Shown: positions 7,944 to 16,244, numbered from the stretch's first letter. The stretch: 46,645 bases of DNA from CAJXVY01 sp965657575 (GCA_965657575.1 CBFHOK010000012.1:1-46645), one strand, 5' to 3'. Notes: generated by a model not told the origin, from the sequence alone. Program-made: numbers and translations.

Positions 7944-8336
7944 TTAGTTTTCTCCGCAAGCTGCGCAAATACCGAAAATCTCAATTGAGTGCGTTACGTC
8001 ACTAAAACCGTGCTCGCTAGCCAGTTTCTCAGCCCATCCCTCGGTTGCAGCAAACTTAACTTCAACTGCTTTTCCGCACTTCCTGCAGCTCAAATGATGG
8101 TGATGCTGCGCTGAATGACAGACCCTGAAGCGCATTTCACCGTCTGCTGTTGTGAGTTGGTCAGCATCGCCGGTCTCTGCTAATTCAGATAGTGCTCTAT
8201 AGACAGTTGTCAGTCCAACCTTTTGGTTTTCTTCGCTGAGGATTTTGTGTAGATCCTGTGCCGAGATAAAAACATCGGCTTTGGTGAGGGCGTCTTTAAC
8301 CGCTGCCTTCTGCCAGGTTGACCTGCGTTCTGTCAT
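7944..8336 (-). CDS. zur: Fur-family regulator, probably Zur
   Basis: A 130-residue Fur-fold protein. The winged-helix DNA-binding part spans about 1-75 (GLTTVYRALSEL is the recognition region). The dimerisation domain has a His cluster (78-81) and two structural zinc pairs, C84/C87 and C124/C127. Fur proteins repress metal-uptake genes when loaded with metal. Zinc specificity is inferred from the operon: it abuts znuB with no spacing, behind znuA and znuC. It would be expected to repress its own operon, and the dyad at the znuA promoter is the obvious candidate site. Confidence 0.88.
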   Translation of the reverse strand: MTERRSTWQKAAVKDALTKADVFISAQDLHKILSEENQKVGLTTVYRALSELAETGDADQLTTADGEMRFRVCHSAQHHHHLSCRKCGKAVEVKFAATEGWAEKLASEHGFSDVTHSIEIFGICAACGEN

Positions 8337-9182
8337 TTATCTTCCTCCAACCATAATTATCCCAAACCTTTTGCTGGTGAGAACCCTGGCCACCAAATAG
8401 AAAAGGAAAGAGATGGTTGTCACATAAGGACTAATTGGCAACCCGCCACCCAGTGCTAGCAAAATCCCGCCAACAACACTGACCATTGCAAAGCTGATTG
8501 ATAACACCGGCACCCAGATTTGTGATGAAGAGAGCCTCAGTGCTGCGGCTGCCGGTGTTACCAGCAAGCTCAACACCAGCAGTGCTCCGATTACTTGTAC
8601 TGCTGCAGCAACAACCAGGCCCAAAAGAATCATAAAAAGCCATCCGATGAGATTTACATTCACCCCTCTGGCGATTGCAACCGAGCTGTCGAGAGAAGCA
8701 AAGACCAGTGGTCTCCAGAAAACAGCTATGGCTATCAGCACTGAAACCGAAATCGCAATCAGCCAGGTCACCTGCGGATCATCAACGGTGACGATCTGAC
8801 CCGTCAAAAGACCGAATTTATTGGCAGCCCTGCCGGGATATAAAGCCAACGCCAGAATCCCCAAGCCAAGCCCGAAGGGCATCAAAACAGCCACCAGCGA
8901 ATTTCGCTCCTGGACTCTGGAACCCAAGGTTCCAATGATTATGGCGGCTGTAATCGAACCAATGATTGACCCCAAAACAACATCAAGGCCGATTAGCAAA
9001 AAGATTGCTGCACCCGCAAAGCTCAATTCGGCAACACCGTGGACTGCGAAAGATAGCTGCCTGGTGATAACAAAAACACCAATCAATCCACCAACCAGAG
9101 CCAATAGCGCACCAGCAATCAGCGAGTTCGTGACCAGGGGTATTAGCCGGTCATAGTCACTGAAGTCAAAAAGAGTTGGCAT
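8337..9182 (-). CDS. znuB: Zinc ABC transporter permease
   Basis: A 281-residue, ABC-3 family permease with about eight membrane helices. Typical motifs are HGVAELSFAGAAIFLL near the N-terminus and GALLVLSLLVTPAAAALRL in the second half. It forms the membrane channel of the ZnuABC importer. A GTG nine bases upstream is also in frame, but the ATG was preferred: it overlaps the znuC stop as TAATG and has GAGGAG about 9 nt upstream. Confidence 0.9.
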   Translation of the reverse strand: MPTLFDFSDYDRLIPLVTNSLIAGALLALVGGLIGVFVITRQLSFAVHGVAELSFAGAAIFLLIGLDVVLGSIIGSITAAIIIGTLGSRVQERNSLVAVLMPFGLGLGILALALYPGRAANKFGLLTGQIVTVDDPQVTWLIAISVSVLIAIAVFWRPLVFASLDSSVAIARGVNVNLIGWLFMILLGLVVAAAVQVIGALLVLSLLVTPAAAALRLSSSQIWVPVLSISFAMVSVVGGILLALGGGLPISPYVTTISFLFYLVARVLTSKRFGIIMVGGR

Positions 9183-9955
9183 TACACCCACTCCTCGCCT
9201 GCGTGGTGAGCATGATCGTGGGTGCCGATGACGACAATTCTTCCCTGGTTGCGAACCACATCAATATCCGCCCCGTACAGCTCACTCAAAACCTCTGACT
9301 GCATGACCTCTTCGGTTGAACCCATTCGATAACCACCGGGGGCCAGATAAAGCACTTTGTCGACGTATTCGATGATCGGATTCACATCGTGAGTGACAAA
9401 CAAAACGGCGGCACCAGTTTTTTTTCTTTGTTCTTCGAATAGCTCACTAACCACCAATTGCTGGTTCAGATCCAGATTGCTCAATGGTTCATCGGCAAGA
9501 ATCAAATCCGGTTCACCGATCATTGCCTGCGCAACTCGAACTCTTTGCATTTCCCCGCCACTGAGATTGCCTATCGACTCATTGGCCAACTGCTCAGCTT
9601 GGACTGCCTTCAAAGCCTTGTCTACCTGGTCCTTGACTGAGCGGCTGGGCCAGGGTAGTCCCGGTTTATGTCCATCAAGACCCAGTCTCACCAGGTCTTT
9701 CACCTTCAACGGCGTGAAGCCATCATCGGTTCTGTGCTGGGGAATGTAGCTAAGTGATGCACCTGGTTCCAGTTCTATTGACCCCGAGTCAAGTTCTTGG
9801 GTGCCAATGATTGCTTTCAAAAGCGTTGACTTGCCTGTTCCGTTAGCCCCAATAAGAGCAATGAACTCTCCTCGATTAATCGCAAAACTGAGCTCGTCCC
9901 AGATTTTTCTGGATCCGAAGCTCAGTGAAGCTTTATTGGCTCTTAGAAGTGTCAA
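9182..9955 (-). CDS. znuC: Zinc ABC transporter ATP-binding protein
   Basis: A 257-residue ABC ATPase: Walker A GANGTGKST (36-44), signature LSGGEMQ (131-137), Walker B LILADEP (151-157) and switch histidine H189 in VTHD. It energises zinc import with ZnuA and ZnuB. The C-terminus has a small His-rich tail (HDHAHHAGEE), as seen in some zinc and manganese transporters. The start is a TTG overlapping the znuA stop as TTGA, which suggests coupled translation. Confidence 0.9.
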   Translation of the reverse strand: MTLLRANKASLSFGSRKIWDELSFAINRGEFIALIGANGTGKSTLLKAIIGTQELDSGSIELEPGASLSYIPQHRTDDGFTPLKVKDLVRLGLDGHKPGLPWPSRSVKDQVDKALKAVQAEQLANESIGNLSGGEMQRVRVAQAMIGEPDLILADEPLSNLDLNQQLVVSELFEEQRKKTGAAVLFVTHDVNPIIEYVDKVLYLAPGGYRMGSTEEVMQSEVLSELYGADIDVVRNQGRIVVIGTHDHAHHAGEEWV

Positions 9956-10908
9956 TTCTCTATCGGTTCTGGAAGGGATTGATCTACGGTGGCCATCAAC
10001 ACATCTAGGTTGTTGGCCATCCAGTCAAGATAGTCCCAATCCTCATTGGGAATTAATTCGCTAAGACCGACTACCGGCAAGCCCCTATCGGCAGCCGCAT
10101 CAGCTATGCCCTGCATTTGGGTGTCAGTCACCTGATCATTTGTAATCACCATTAGGACATCTGGGTCATTGAAGATTTCAACAGCTTCGGCTAGGGCTGA
10201 AGGTGGGATATCCCGCTCTTCTTCAACTGCCTCCAAAAGTTCACTAGGTGCGTATTCAGTAAGCCCAGCCTCTTCGATCATGATTGAGGCGAGTGGTGTG
10301 AGGCTGAATACACCGAAGCCCAAGGCCTTCTCTCTGAGTGCTTCCAGCCTGACCTCCAGCACCTCTAGTTCGTCAACAAAAACTGTGTGCCTGGCCTGGA
10401 AATCACCTGCTGATTCTGGCCTTAGCTGAGTGAAAGCGGCGAGGATTTCATTCGCAACCTCTTCAACAACGTGAAAGTCATACCAAACGTGCTCGTTGCC
10501 GTCAGCGTGTGTGTGGGTGTGGTCCCCGTCGGAATGCTCCTCATCGGAGTCGTCATGGTCACCTTCACCCTCGACGGCGCGAAGAACAACTCTTGTTCCA
10601 TCAGCTTGGTCAACGAGGCTGTCCATGAAGGAGTCATAACCACCTCCGTTTACCAGCACGAATTCAGCATCTTGAACCGACAGCAGATCTCTTGCTGAAG
10701 GCTCGTAAGAATGAGGGTCAATGGTTGGTTGGTCAACAATGCTTGTCACCTCAACCATGTCGCCACCAATGAACTCGGCGATACTTCCCCAGACATTGGT
10801 TGTTGCGGTAACCGCAATTGGTCCGGTTGGTGCTGTGCCTTCTTCTGCTGCTGTGCAGCCAGCAACCAAAACGGTTGCTGCTGAAATAGCTAAGACTTTT
10901 CTAATCAT
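9952..10908 (-). CDS. znuA: Zinc-binding lipoprotein ZnuA (cluster A-I substrate-binding protein)
   Basis: A 318-residue extracytoplasmic binding protein. It has a lipoprotein signal peptide with lipobox VAGC (lipidated C18), a metal-ligand motif DPHSYEP with H66, and an acidic, His-rich loop (about 114-140), the hallmark of zinc- rather than manganese-specific members. It captures zinc and passes it to ZnuB/ZnuC. It is the first gene of znuA-znuC-znuB-zur. No Shine-Dalgarno precedes the ATG; a -10-like hexamer ends 6 nt upstream, so the transcript is probably leaderless. Confidence 0.92.
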   Translation of the reverse strand: MIRKVLAISAATVLVAGCTAAEEGTAPTGPIAVTATTNVWGSIAEFIGGDMVEVTSIVDQPTIDPHSYEPSARDLLSVQDAEFVLVNGGGYDSFMDSLVDQADGTRVVLRAVEGEGDHDDSDEEHSDGDHTHTHADGNEHVWYDFHVVEEVANEILAAFTQLRPESAGDFQARHTVFVDELEVLEVRLEALREKALGFGVFSLTPLASIMIEEAGLTEYAPSELLEAVEEERDIPPSALAEAVEIFNDPDVLMVITNDQVTDTQMQGIADAAADRGLPVVGLSELIPNEDWDYLDWMANNLDVLMATVDQSLPEPIEN

Positions 10909-10914
10909 GTAATC

Positions 10915-10953
10915 AGTATCATACTAATGGAAATGAATGTCAATTCCATTAGT
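10915..10953 (-). promoter_or_regulatory. znuA promoter with overlapping dyad, candidate Zur operator
   Basis: On the minus strand a perfect TTGACA (10938-10943) is separated by 17 nt from GATACT (10915-10920), which ends 6 nt before the znuA ATG. Over the -35 lies a 31-bp dyad (10923-10953) with perfect outer arms ACTAATGGAA and TTCCATTAGT; 13 of 15 positions per half are symmetric. The dyad also covers the stop codon of the upstream E2 gene. Fur-family operators are AT-rich dyads of this kind; binding by Zur is inferred. Confidence 0.65.
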
Positions 10954-12244
10954 CAAGCAAGAGTGCTGGTTCCTGAATAACGCTTGCAACATCGGCCAAG
11001 AACCTACTGGCAACATCTCCATCGACAACCCGGTGGTCAAAGGTCGCACCAATCGTTGTCACCTGACGAATAACAATCTCATCATCAACCACCCAGGGCT
11101 TTTTCTGGATTGAACCAAGGGCAACAATCCCAACCTCGCCTGGATTCAATATCGGTGTTCCGGTGTCAACACCGAAAACACCGATGTTGGTAATAGTAAT
11201 AGTCCCGTTTTGGGTTTCTGCCGGCTGGGTTTTGCCATCCCTGGCGGTCATCGCCAGTTGCTCAATATTGGTTGCAAGCTCCAACATGCTCATTGAATCA
11301 GCGTCTTTGATGTTTGGGACAATCAAACCTCTTGGGGTTGCTGCAGCGATGCCGAGATTGACGTAGTTGTGAACAATGATTTCCTCATCGGTCCAAGTTG
11401 AATTCACGGTTGGGTTTCTTCTAACGGCCCAAATGATTGCCTTCGCCATGATCAATAGCGGCGTTACTTTTACTCCCGCAAAATCAACGCTGTCTTTCAA
11501 TCTTTTTACGTATTCCATGGTTCTGGTCGCATCAACATCAACAAAAATGCTCACGTGAGGAGCGGTAAAAGCACTCTGAACCATCGCTGTTGCGATTGCC
11601 TTGCGAACTCCCTTGACTGGGATGCGCTCTTCGCGGTCGGTTGGAGGTTGCGGGGTGGAGAGATTTTTAAACACTGAGGCCTGGCCGGCGGAGCGCATTA
11701 CGTCTTCGCGAGTAACCTCACCGTGCAATCCGGTGGGTTCAACCTGTGAGAGATCAACACCGAGCTCTTTAGCCAGCTTTCTAATTGGTGGCTTCGCACT
11801 CACGTTTGCTTCTTGGCTTGCGGCCATGACATTGCTTGCAGGAATGATGGGGGCTGGCATGGCCGCTGCCGCTACAGCCGATGAGCTAATACTGCTTGAT
11901 TTCTTTCTGCGCGATTTGGGAGCTTCGCCTTCCCCATAACCCACCAGGGTCGCAGGAGTATCTGGTTTATCTTCGCTGACGACAGGAGTATCAACCCCGC
12001 CCTCAACACTCACGGCAATGATTGGCTGACCAACCTCGACGGTGTCACCAACCTGGGCTAATAATTCACTGACTGTTCCTTCAAAAGGACAGGGAAGTTC
12101 GACCACGCTTTTAGCGGTTTCAATCTCACAAATAATCTGATTGACCTTCACACTGTCACCCTCGGCGACCTGCCAGCTGACGATCTCTGCCTCGGTTAGA
12201 CCCTCGCCAACATCGGGGAGGGGAAACTTAGATATCTTTGCCAT
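10949..12244 (-). CDS. 2-oxoacid dehydrogenase E2 component (dihydrolipoamide acyltransferase)
   Basis: A 431-residue E2 protein: one N-terminal lipoyl domain (about 5-80, with lipoylated K45 in EIETAK), an Ala/Ser/Lys-rich linker, a peripheral subunit-binding domain (about 151-182, RKLAKELGVDLSQVEPTG), and a catalytic acyltransferase domain ending in DHRVVDGDVASRF (H404, D408). It transfers the acyl group from lipoate to CoA. The two genes upstream encode E1 alpha and E1 beta. Whether the complex uses pyruvate or branched-chain 2-oxoacids cannot be settled by eye; the E1 alpha/beta architecture is typical of the BCKDH-like type. No E3 gene is adjacent. Confidence 0.92.
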   Translation of the reverse strand: MAKISKFPLPDVGEGLTEAEIVSWQVAEGDSVKVNQIICEIETAKSVVELPCPFEGTVSELLAQVGDTVEVGQPIIAVSVEGGVDTPVVSEDKPDTPATLVGYGEGEAPKSRRKKSSSISSSAVAAAAMPAPIIPASNVMAASQEANVSAKPPIRKLAKELGVDLSQVEPTGLHGEVTREDVMRSAGQASVFKNLSTPQPPTDREERIPVKGVRKAIATAMVQSAFTAPHVSIFVDVDATRTMEYVKRLKDSVDFAGVKVTPLLIMAKAIIWAVRRNPTVNSTWTDEEIIVHNYVNLGIAAATPRGLIVPNIKDADSMSMLELATNIEQLAMTARDGKTQPAETQNGTITITNIGVFGVDTGTPILNPGEVGIVALGSIQKKPWVVDDEIVIRQVTTIGATFDHRVVDGDVASRFLADVASVIQEPALLLD

Positions 12245-12258
12245 GGTTGCTCCTCGGT

Positions 12259-13242
12259 CTAATAAGCCAATACTCGATCAACTGCATCCAAAATCCGATC
12301 CGCATCAGGAAGATAGCTGTCCTCCAGCTTGGCAGGTGGATAGGGAGTGTCAAAACTGCCAACCCGAATTACAGGTGCTTCCAGGTGATAAAAAGCCTGT
12401 TCTGTAATGCTTGCCGCAAGCTCGCTAGCAACAGACACAAAGGTTGGTGCCTCAGCTGCCACTACCACCCGATTCGTCGACCGAACCGAATCCAAAATGG
12501 TTGCCATATCAATTGGTGAAAGTGACCTCAGGTCAACAACCTCAATGCTGACACCCTCTTCCTTCGCAATCTCCGCTGCCTGCATGGCAGTCGTGACCAT
12601 TGGTCCATAGGCAATAACTGTTACCTGATTGCCTTCTTTTAGAACTCTTGCCGAGTGCATGGGCATTGGTGGTTGGTCCAAATTCACAGCACCTTTTTGC
12701 CAGTAACGCCTTTTGGGTTCTAGAAAAACAACTGGGTCATTTGATTCAATCGCCTGCTGCATCATCCAATAGGCATCGTTTGGATTGCTGGGACTGACAA
12801 CCCTCAAGCCTGCGGTGTGGGCGAAGTATGCCTCTGGTGATTCGCTGTGGTGTTCAACAGCTCCGATGCCACCTCCGTAGGGAATTCTTATAACCACCGG
12901 CATCGATAGCGAACCTTCACTGCGGTAGGTGAACTTGGCAAGCTGTGAGGTGATTTGATTAAACGCCGGATAGACGAACCCATCAAACTGGATTTCAACG
13001 ACAGAGCGATAGCCGCGCATGGCAAGACCAATTGCTGTCCCAACAATTCCTGACTCAGCGATTGGAGTGTTGAAAACCCTCTCTGAACCAAACTCAGAGA
13101 GCAATCCCTCGGTGACTCGGAATACACCACCCAGTTCAGCAATATCCTCACCAAAGGTGATTACCTTGGAATCTTTTTCCATGGCTTTTGAAAGCCCACG
13201 GTTGAGTGCTTTGGCAATGGAGAGCTCGGTGTAATTACTCAT
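12259..13242 (-). CDS. 2-oxoacid dehydrogenase E1 component, beta subunit
   Basis: A 327-residue transketolase-like beta subunit with FGEDIAELGGVFRVTEGL, NTPIAESGIVG and IPYGGGIGAVEHHSESPEA, all conserved in E1 beta. It pairs with the alpha subunit to decarboxylate the 2-oxoacid with thiamine diphosphate and acylate the E2 lipoyl arm. An ORF start ten codons earlier exists, but the inner ATG has GGAGG 7 nt upstream and overlaps the E1 alpha stop by 8 nt, so it was chosen. The E2 gene follows 14 nt downstream. Confidence 0.93.
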   Translation of the reverse strand: MSNYTELSIAKALNRGLSKAMEKDSKVITFGEDIAELGGVFRVTEGLLSEFGSERVFNTPIAESGIVGTAIGLAMRGYRSVVEIQFDGFVYPAFNQITSQLAKFTYRSEGSLSMPVVIRIPYGGGIGAVEHHSESPEAYFAHTAGLRVVSPSNPNDAYWMMQQAIESNDPVVFLEPKRRYWQKGAVNLDQPPMPMHSARVLKEGNQVTVIAYGPMVTTAMQAAEIAKEEGVSIEVVDLRSLSPIDMATILDSVRSTNRVVVAAEAPTFVSVASELAASITEQAFYHLEAPVIRVGSFDTPYPPAKLEDSYLPDADRILDAVDRVLAY

Positions 13243-14353
13243 CGAATTCCTCCAATGAGTTTTCATAATCACTCAGCCATTTACGCTGAGCGTCAATTAC
13301 AGGGTGCGGATCGGAATAGACATGTTCAAAAATGTTTTCTCTGGGTGGGTCTTGCAAAGCAAAGGTTGCCTCACGGATTTCTTTGGCGAGGTCTTCACCA
13401 TCTTCAACTACCTGCTCAAAGAAATCCTCACCGATTCCCTGCCGACGTAAAAACTTTTCAAAGCGAAGGATTGGATCTTTCGCCTTCCACTCATCCACCT
13501 CTGATTGTGGGCGGTATTTGCTGGGGTCATCGCTTGTTGTGTGGGCACCAATTCGGTAAGTCAGCGCCTCAATCAAAAACGGACCCTTCCCATCACGGAT
13601 TTCGTCCATGTGCAATTTAGTTGCCGCATAACTAGCCAAGACATCGTTTCCATCAATCCTGATACCCGGAACCCCGAAACCCAACCCTCTGGTGAAAAGT
13701 GGCACCTTGGTGGTGGTCTCAACATTTGAACTAATTGCCCACTGATTGTTTTGAATAAAAAACATCAACGGCGATTCATTCACCGCCGCAAACAATAACG
13801 CCTCACTGACATCACCCTCAGCTGTTGCGCCATCTCCGATGTAGGTGATTACTGCAAGATCATCATCGGCACCAGTGCCGACCTTGCCGTCAAACTTCAC
13901 GCCCATGGCATAGCCCGCGGCATGCAGAGTTTGGCTGGCTAGAACAATCGCATAGTGGTGAAACCTGGTTTCATTGGGATCCCAACCACCGTGATTGACA
14001 CCACGCATCATCTTTAGAATCGACATCAGTTCAACGCCGTGGGTGATTGCTACCCCATGTTCTCGGTAGCTTGGGAAGATGTGGTCATTGGGTCCAACGC
14101 CGTAACCAGAACCGATCTGAGCACCCTCTTGGCCGATAGCCGGAACCCATAAACCAAGCTGTCCTTGACGCTGCAGTGCTGTCGCTTCCTCATCAAAACG
14201 ACGAATGCGTGCCATGTCTCGATAAAACTTTTTGTAATCATCCTCGCCGAGCTGGTCAATGACCTCCCCATACTGGGAGTATTTTTTGGGAACCTCATAC
14301 TGCCCTTCTGTGTCCAGAAGTTGCAGCATTTGTTCCGACGCTGGCTGATTCAT
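13235..14353 (-). CDS. 2-oxoacid dehydrogenase E1 component, alpha subunit
   Basis: A 372-residue alpha subunit carrying the thiamine diphosphate motif GDGATAEGDVSEAL followed by the NN of FFIQNNQWAIS, and the phosphorylation-loop-like IGAHTTSDDPSKYR. It performs the decarboxylation step with E1 beta. The open frame extends 38 codons further, but that part overlaps the divergent holin-like gene and lacks E1 similarity; MNQPASEQ is the likely start. It is the promoter-proximal gene of the E1 alpha-E1 beta-E2 operon. Confidence 0.9.
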   Translation of the reverse strand: MNQPASEQMLQLLDTEGQYEVPKKYSQYGEVIDQLGEDDYKKFYRDMARIRRFDEEATALQRQGQLGLWVPAIGQEGAQIGSGYGVGPNDHIFPSYREHGVAITHGVELMSILKMMRGVNHGGWDPNETRFHHYAIVLASQTLHAAGYAMGVKFDGKVGTGADDDLAVITYIGDGATAEGDVSEALLFAAVNESPLMFFIQNNQWAISSNVETTTKVPLFTRGLGFGVPGIRIDGNDVLASYAATKLHMDEIRDGKGPFLIEALTYRIGAHTTSDDPSKYRPQSEVDEWKAKDPILRFEKFLRRQGIGEDFFEQVVEDGEDLAKEIREATFALQDPPRENIFEHVYSDPHPVIDAQRKWLSDYENSLEEFDE

Positions 14354-14391
14354 CCATTCCAATGTATAGGAATCCTGCAATAATTCTGGAA
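14354..14391. promoter_or_regulatory. Interleaved divergent promoters for E1 alpha and the holin-like gene
   Basis: The 37-nt gap holds both promoters. Plus strand: TTCCAA (14357-14362), 16 nt, AATAAT (14379-14384), then 6 nt to the ATG at 14391. Minus strand: TTCCAG (complement of 14386-14391), 17 nt, TATACA (complement of 14363-14368), then 9 nt to the E1 alpha ATG. The two polymerase footprints would overlap completely, so initiation should be mutually exclusive. Hexamer matches are moderate. Confidence 0.45.
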
Positions 14392-14816
14392 TGTTGAGAT
14401 TCCTAATTACTACCGTTGCGAACGCCTTTGGGTTGTGGGTGGCGAATAACCTGATTCCACAAATCAACCTAACCCCCTATGGCGGCACTGGTTTATGGCA
14501 AACAATCGGAACTTATTTGGTTGTGGGAGCCATCTTTGGGCTTGTAAACGCGGTGTTGGGAACCCTTATAAAAATCATTGCCTTCCCGCTTTACATAATC
14601 AGCTTTGGGCTGATTTCGTTTGTGGTCAACGGTGCATTACTGCTGTTTGTGGCCTATCTCTCAACGCTGATTGGAGCAGATGTATTTGCCATTGATGGCT
14701 TCACATCCGAAGGGCTAACCATTGACACCCTGGGCTTTGCGATATTGGGTGCGATTGTGATTTCAATTAGTGCGTTTATTGCCCGGTCACTTTTGAAACT
14801 AATCGGTATTCGCTAA
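14391..14816 (+). CDS. Phage-holin-like four-helix membrane protein (holin superfamily IV type)
   Basis: A 141-residue protein with four strongly hydrophobic helices (about 5-20, 33-55, 60-80, 110-132). The segment GAIFGLVNAVLGTLIKIIAFPLYIISFG matches the actinobacterial 'phage holin family' (Pfam 4TM holin, PF04020). Such proteins occur widely in chromosomes without phage and their function is unknown. No phage gene is nearby. The ATG lacks a Shine-Dalgarno and has a -10-like hexamer 6 nt upstream. The 3' end overlaps the convergent hydrolase gene by 4 nt. Confidence 0.75.
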   Translation: MLRFLITTVANAFGLWVANNLIPQINLTPYGGTGLWQTIGTYLVVGAIFGLVNAVLGTLIKIIAFPLYIISFGLISFVVNGALLLFVAYLSTLIGADVFAIDGFTSEGLTIDTLGFAILGAIVISISAFIARSLLKLIGIR

Positions 14817-16102
14817 CCGATTAGTTTGAACTTATAACTGGTTGCCTCGCCTTCGGGGAAATCCATTTGTTCCAGAACAAGCTTTAGGCCGATGTCTTCA
14901 CTTTGGTCCATCAGCTTTGCAGTTTCGATATAGGTATTCATCGCATGAGCTTCGACTATGGTCTCTGCCTCAGGGGTGTTTTCCACCGTCACCCAGTTAT
15001 TGCTGATTGGGTTTGTCATGCCGCTCAGGGCAGGCACAATATCGTTGGCGTGCTCAATTGAAATAACAGGAATGTCAAGATCTTGATGAGCTATAGGTGC
15101 TCCAACACTGATAAGTCCTTTAACTGGGTAATCTCCGCTGAGAACAACGTTTGAGGCGATAATGCCACCTTGGGAGTGACCGATAAGAATTACTCGATCG
15201 TTTTCACCGATGTTCATCTCATCCAGGCTTTGCCTCAATGCCACCTCACTCGGAGCCAACTCAGTTGAAGTCATCGCTGAGATGTTGGAGCCCACGTTAA
15301 ATACATTCTCACCACTGATCTTGTTGCTCTGGGTTCCGGGGATATAAACAACCAGGTCGCGGCCTTTGGTTTTCTGAAAGCTGTCAATCTGAATGGCAGA
15401 GCGAGGGTTGAAATAGGTTTGCTGCAATCTTGAAAGCTTTTCAGCAAAAGAACTCGCTCCTTGGGTTTTTGTTGTTTCAATCAGTTTGGTTTCAGCAACG
15501 GGTTTAGTTCTGATGCCTAAAAAGAACAGATTTGACTGCAGTTGAGCCAATAACCCAGTGACCTTGGTCGGTGACTGACCATAGGGCGCACCATAGGGCC
15601 AGGCGGGCATTGACCAGGTATAAGGGGCTAGGGATGCGGCTGACCTGATGGCGTTTGTTGCCGCTGGAGAAGGCGGCAATGTTAGGCCGATGATTGCCAA
15701 GGCTGCGGTGTATGGAGCGTATGGGTTTCCGGCGTATCTCATTCTTGGGATTGGGATGGTCATTAGATCCCAGGGAAAGTTTTTAGCGGTTGCCAGGTAG
15801 TTGTTCTCTATGTGATGAGCCATCTGAATTTCATAGGAAAAATATGACTCGCTTGCCAGATAGAGCTTGTATTGGAGGTCTTCGAGTTGACCAACAAGGT
15901 TTTCTATTTTGATTCTTCTTTGAATAAAGGCAATTGGGTTGGGGACATCAAAGCCAAGCACAGTTGGTTCCCATACCAACTCACTTTTGGCTTGGTTGAG
16001 GTAGCTGATTCCCTGAGATATCCAGTAAGAGCATCTGGCTATTTCCTCTCTGGTGGCAACAATCTTTGGATTGCCACCAGAAATAAATAAGTCACCACTC
16101 AT
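14813..16102 (-). CDS. Alpha/beta hydrolase (lipase-like) with helical N-terminal region, no signal peptide
   Basis: A 429-residue protein. The N-terminal part (about 1-105) is predicted helical, with no signal peptide; a Pro/Ala/Tyr-rich middle (about 120-180) follows; the C-terminal part is an alpha/beta hydrolase with nucleophile elbow GHSQGG (S310), a probable acid in HANDIVP and a probable His in VEAHAMNTY. Substrate is unknown; lipase or esterase activity is plausible. Its start MSGDLFISGG resembles that of the small upstream ORF (MNGDLFIKLA), whose 3' end it overlaps by 11 nt. An in-frame ATG 12 codons earlier falls inside that ORF and was not chosen. DUF1023-like and type VII-associated hydrolases have similar layouts. 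Confidence 0.75.
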   Translation of the reverse strand: MSGDLFISGGNPKIVATREEIARCSYWISQGISYLNQAKSELVWEPTVLGFDVPNPIAFIQRRIKIENLVGQLEDLQYKLYLASESYFSYEIQMAHHIENNYLATAKNFPWDLMTIPIPRMRYAGNPYAPYTAALAIIGLTLPPSPAATNAIRSAASLAPYTWSMPAWPYGAPYGQSPTKVTGLLAQLQSNLFFLGIRTKPVAETKLIETTKTQGASSFAEKLSRLQQTYFNPRSAIQIDSFQKTKGRDLVVYIPGTQSNKISGENVFNVGSNISAMTSTELAPSEVALRQSLDEMNIGENDRVILIGHSQGGIIASNVVLSGDYPVKGLISVGAPIAHQDLDIPVISIEHANDIVPALSGMTNPISNNWVTVENTPEAETIVEAHAMNTYIETAKLMDQSEDIGLKLVLEQMDFPEGEATSYKFKLIG

Positions 16103-16244
16103 GAACTTCCGAATACAACTGCCAAATGATCTCTTCAAGCTGATACTGATAACTCAGTTGGGCATCCCCTTGCCATAAACCAGTATCTGGCTTGGCTGTT
16201 TCTAGGGCACCAACTGCCAACTTGATAAACAAATCACCGTTCAT
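16092..16244 (-). CDS. Small WxG-containing protein coupled to the hydrolase
   Basis: A 50-residue ORF, short enough to be missed by automatic calling. The sequence starts MNGDLFIKLAVGALETAK, has a central GLWQGDA (W24-x-G26), and ends with an amphipathic helix (about 28-48). A helix, a WxG turn and a second helix are the plan of WXG100 (ESX/type VII) proteins, but this is about half their length, so membership is uncertain. It shares the MxGDLFI start with the downstream hydrolase and overlaps it by 11 nt, which supports translation as a pair. No good Shine-Dalgarno is visible. Confidence 0.55.
   Translation of the reverse strand: MNGDLFIKLAVGALETAKPDTGLWQGDAQLSYQYQLEEIIWQLYSEVHEW

Noticed and set aside
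10923..10953. znuA dyad considered as a terminator of the E2 gene
   Set aside because: No T-run follows on the minus strand, and the dyad overlaps a good -35 of znuA.
14354..14467. N-terminal extension of E1 alpha by 38 residues
   Set aside because: It lies antisense to the start of the holin-like gene and has no E1 similarity.
14391..14816. Holin-like gene taken as a sign of a prophage
   Set aside because: No other phage gene, integrase or attachment site is nearby, and this family is common in actinobacterial chromosomes.
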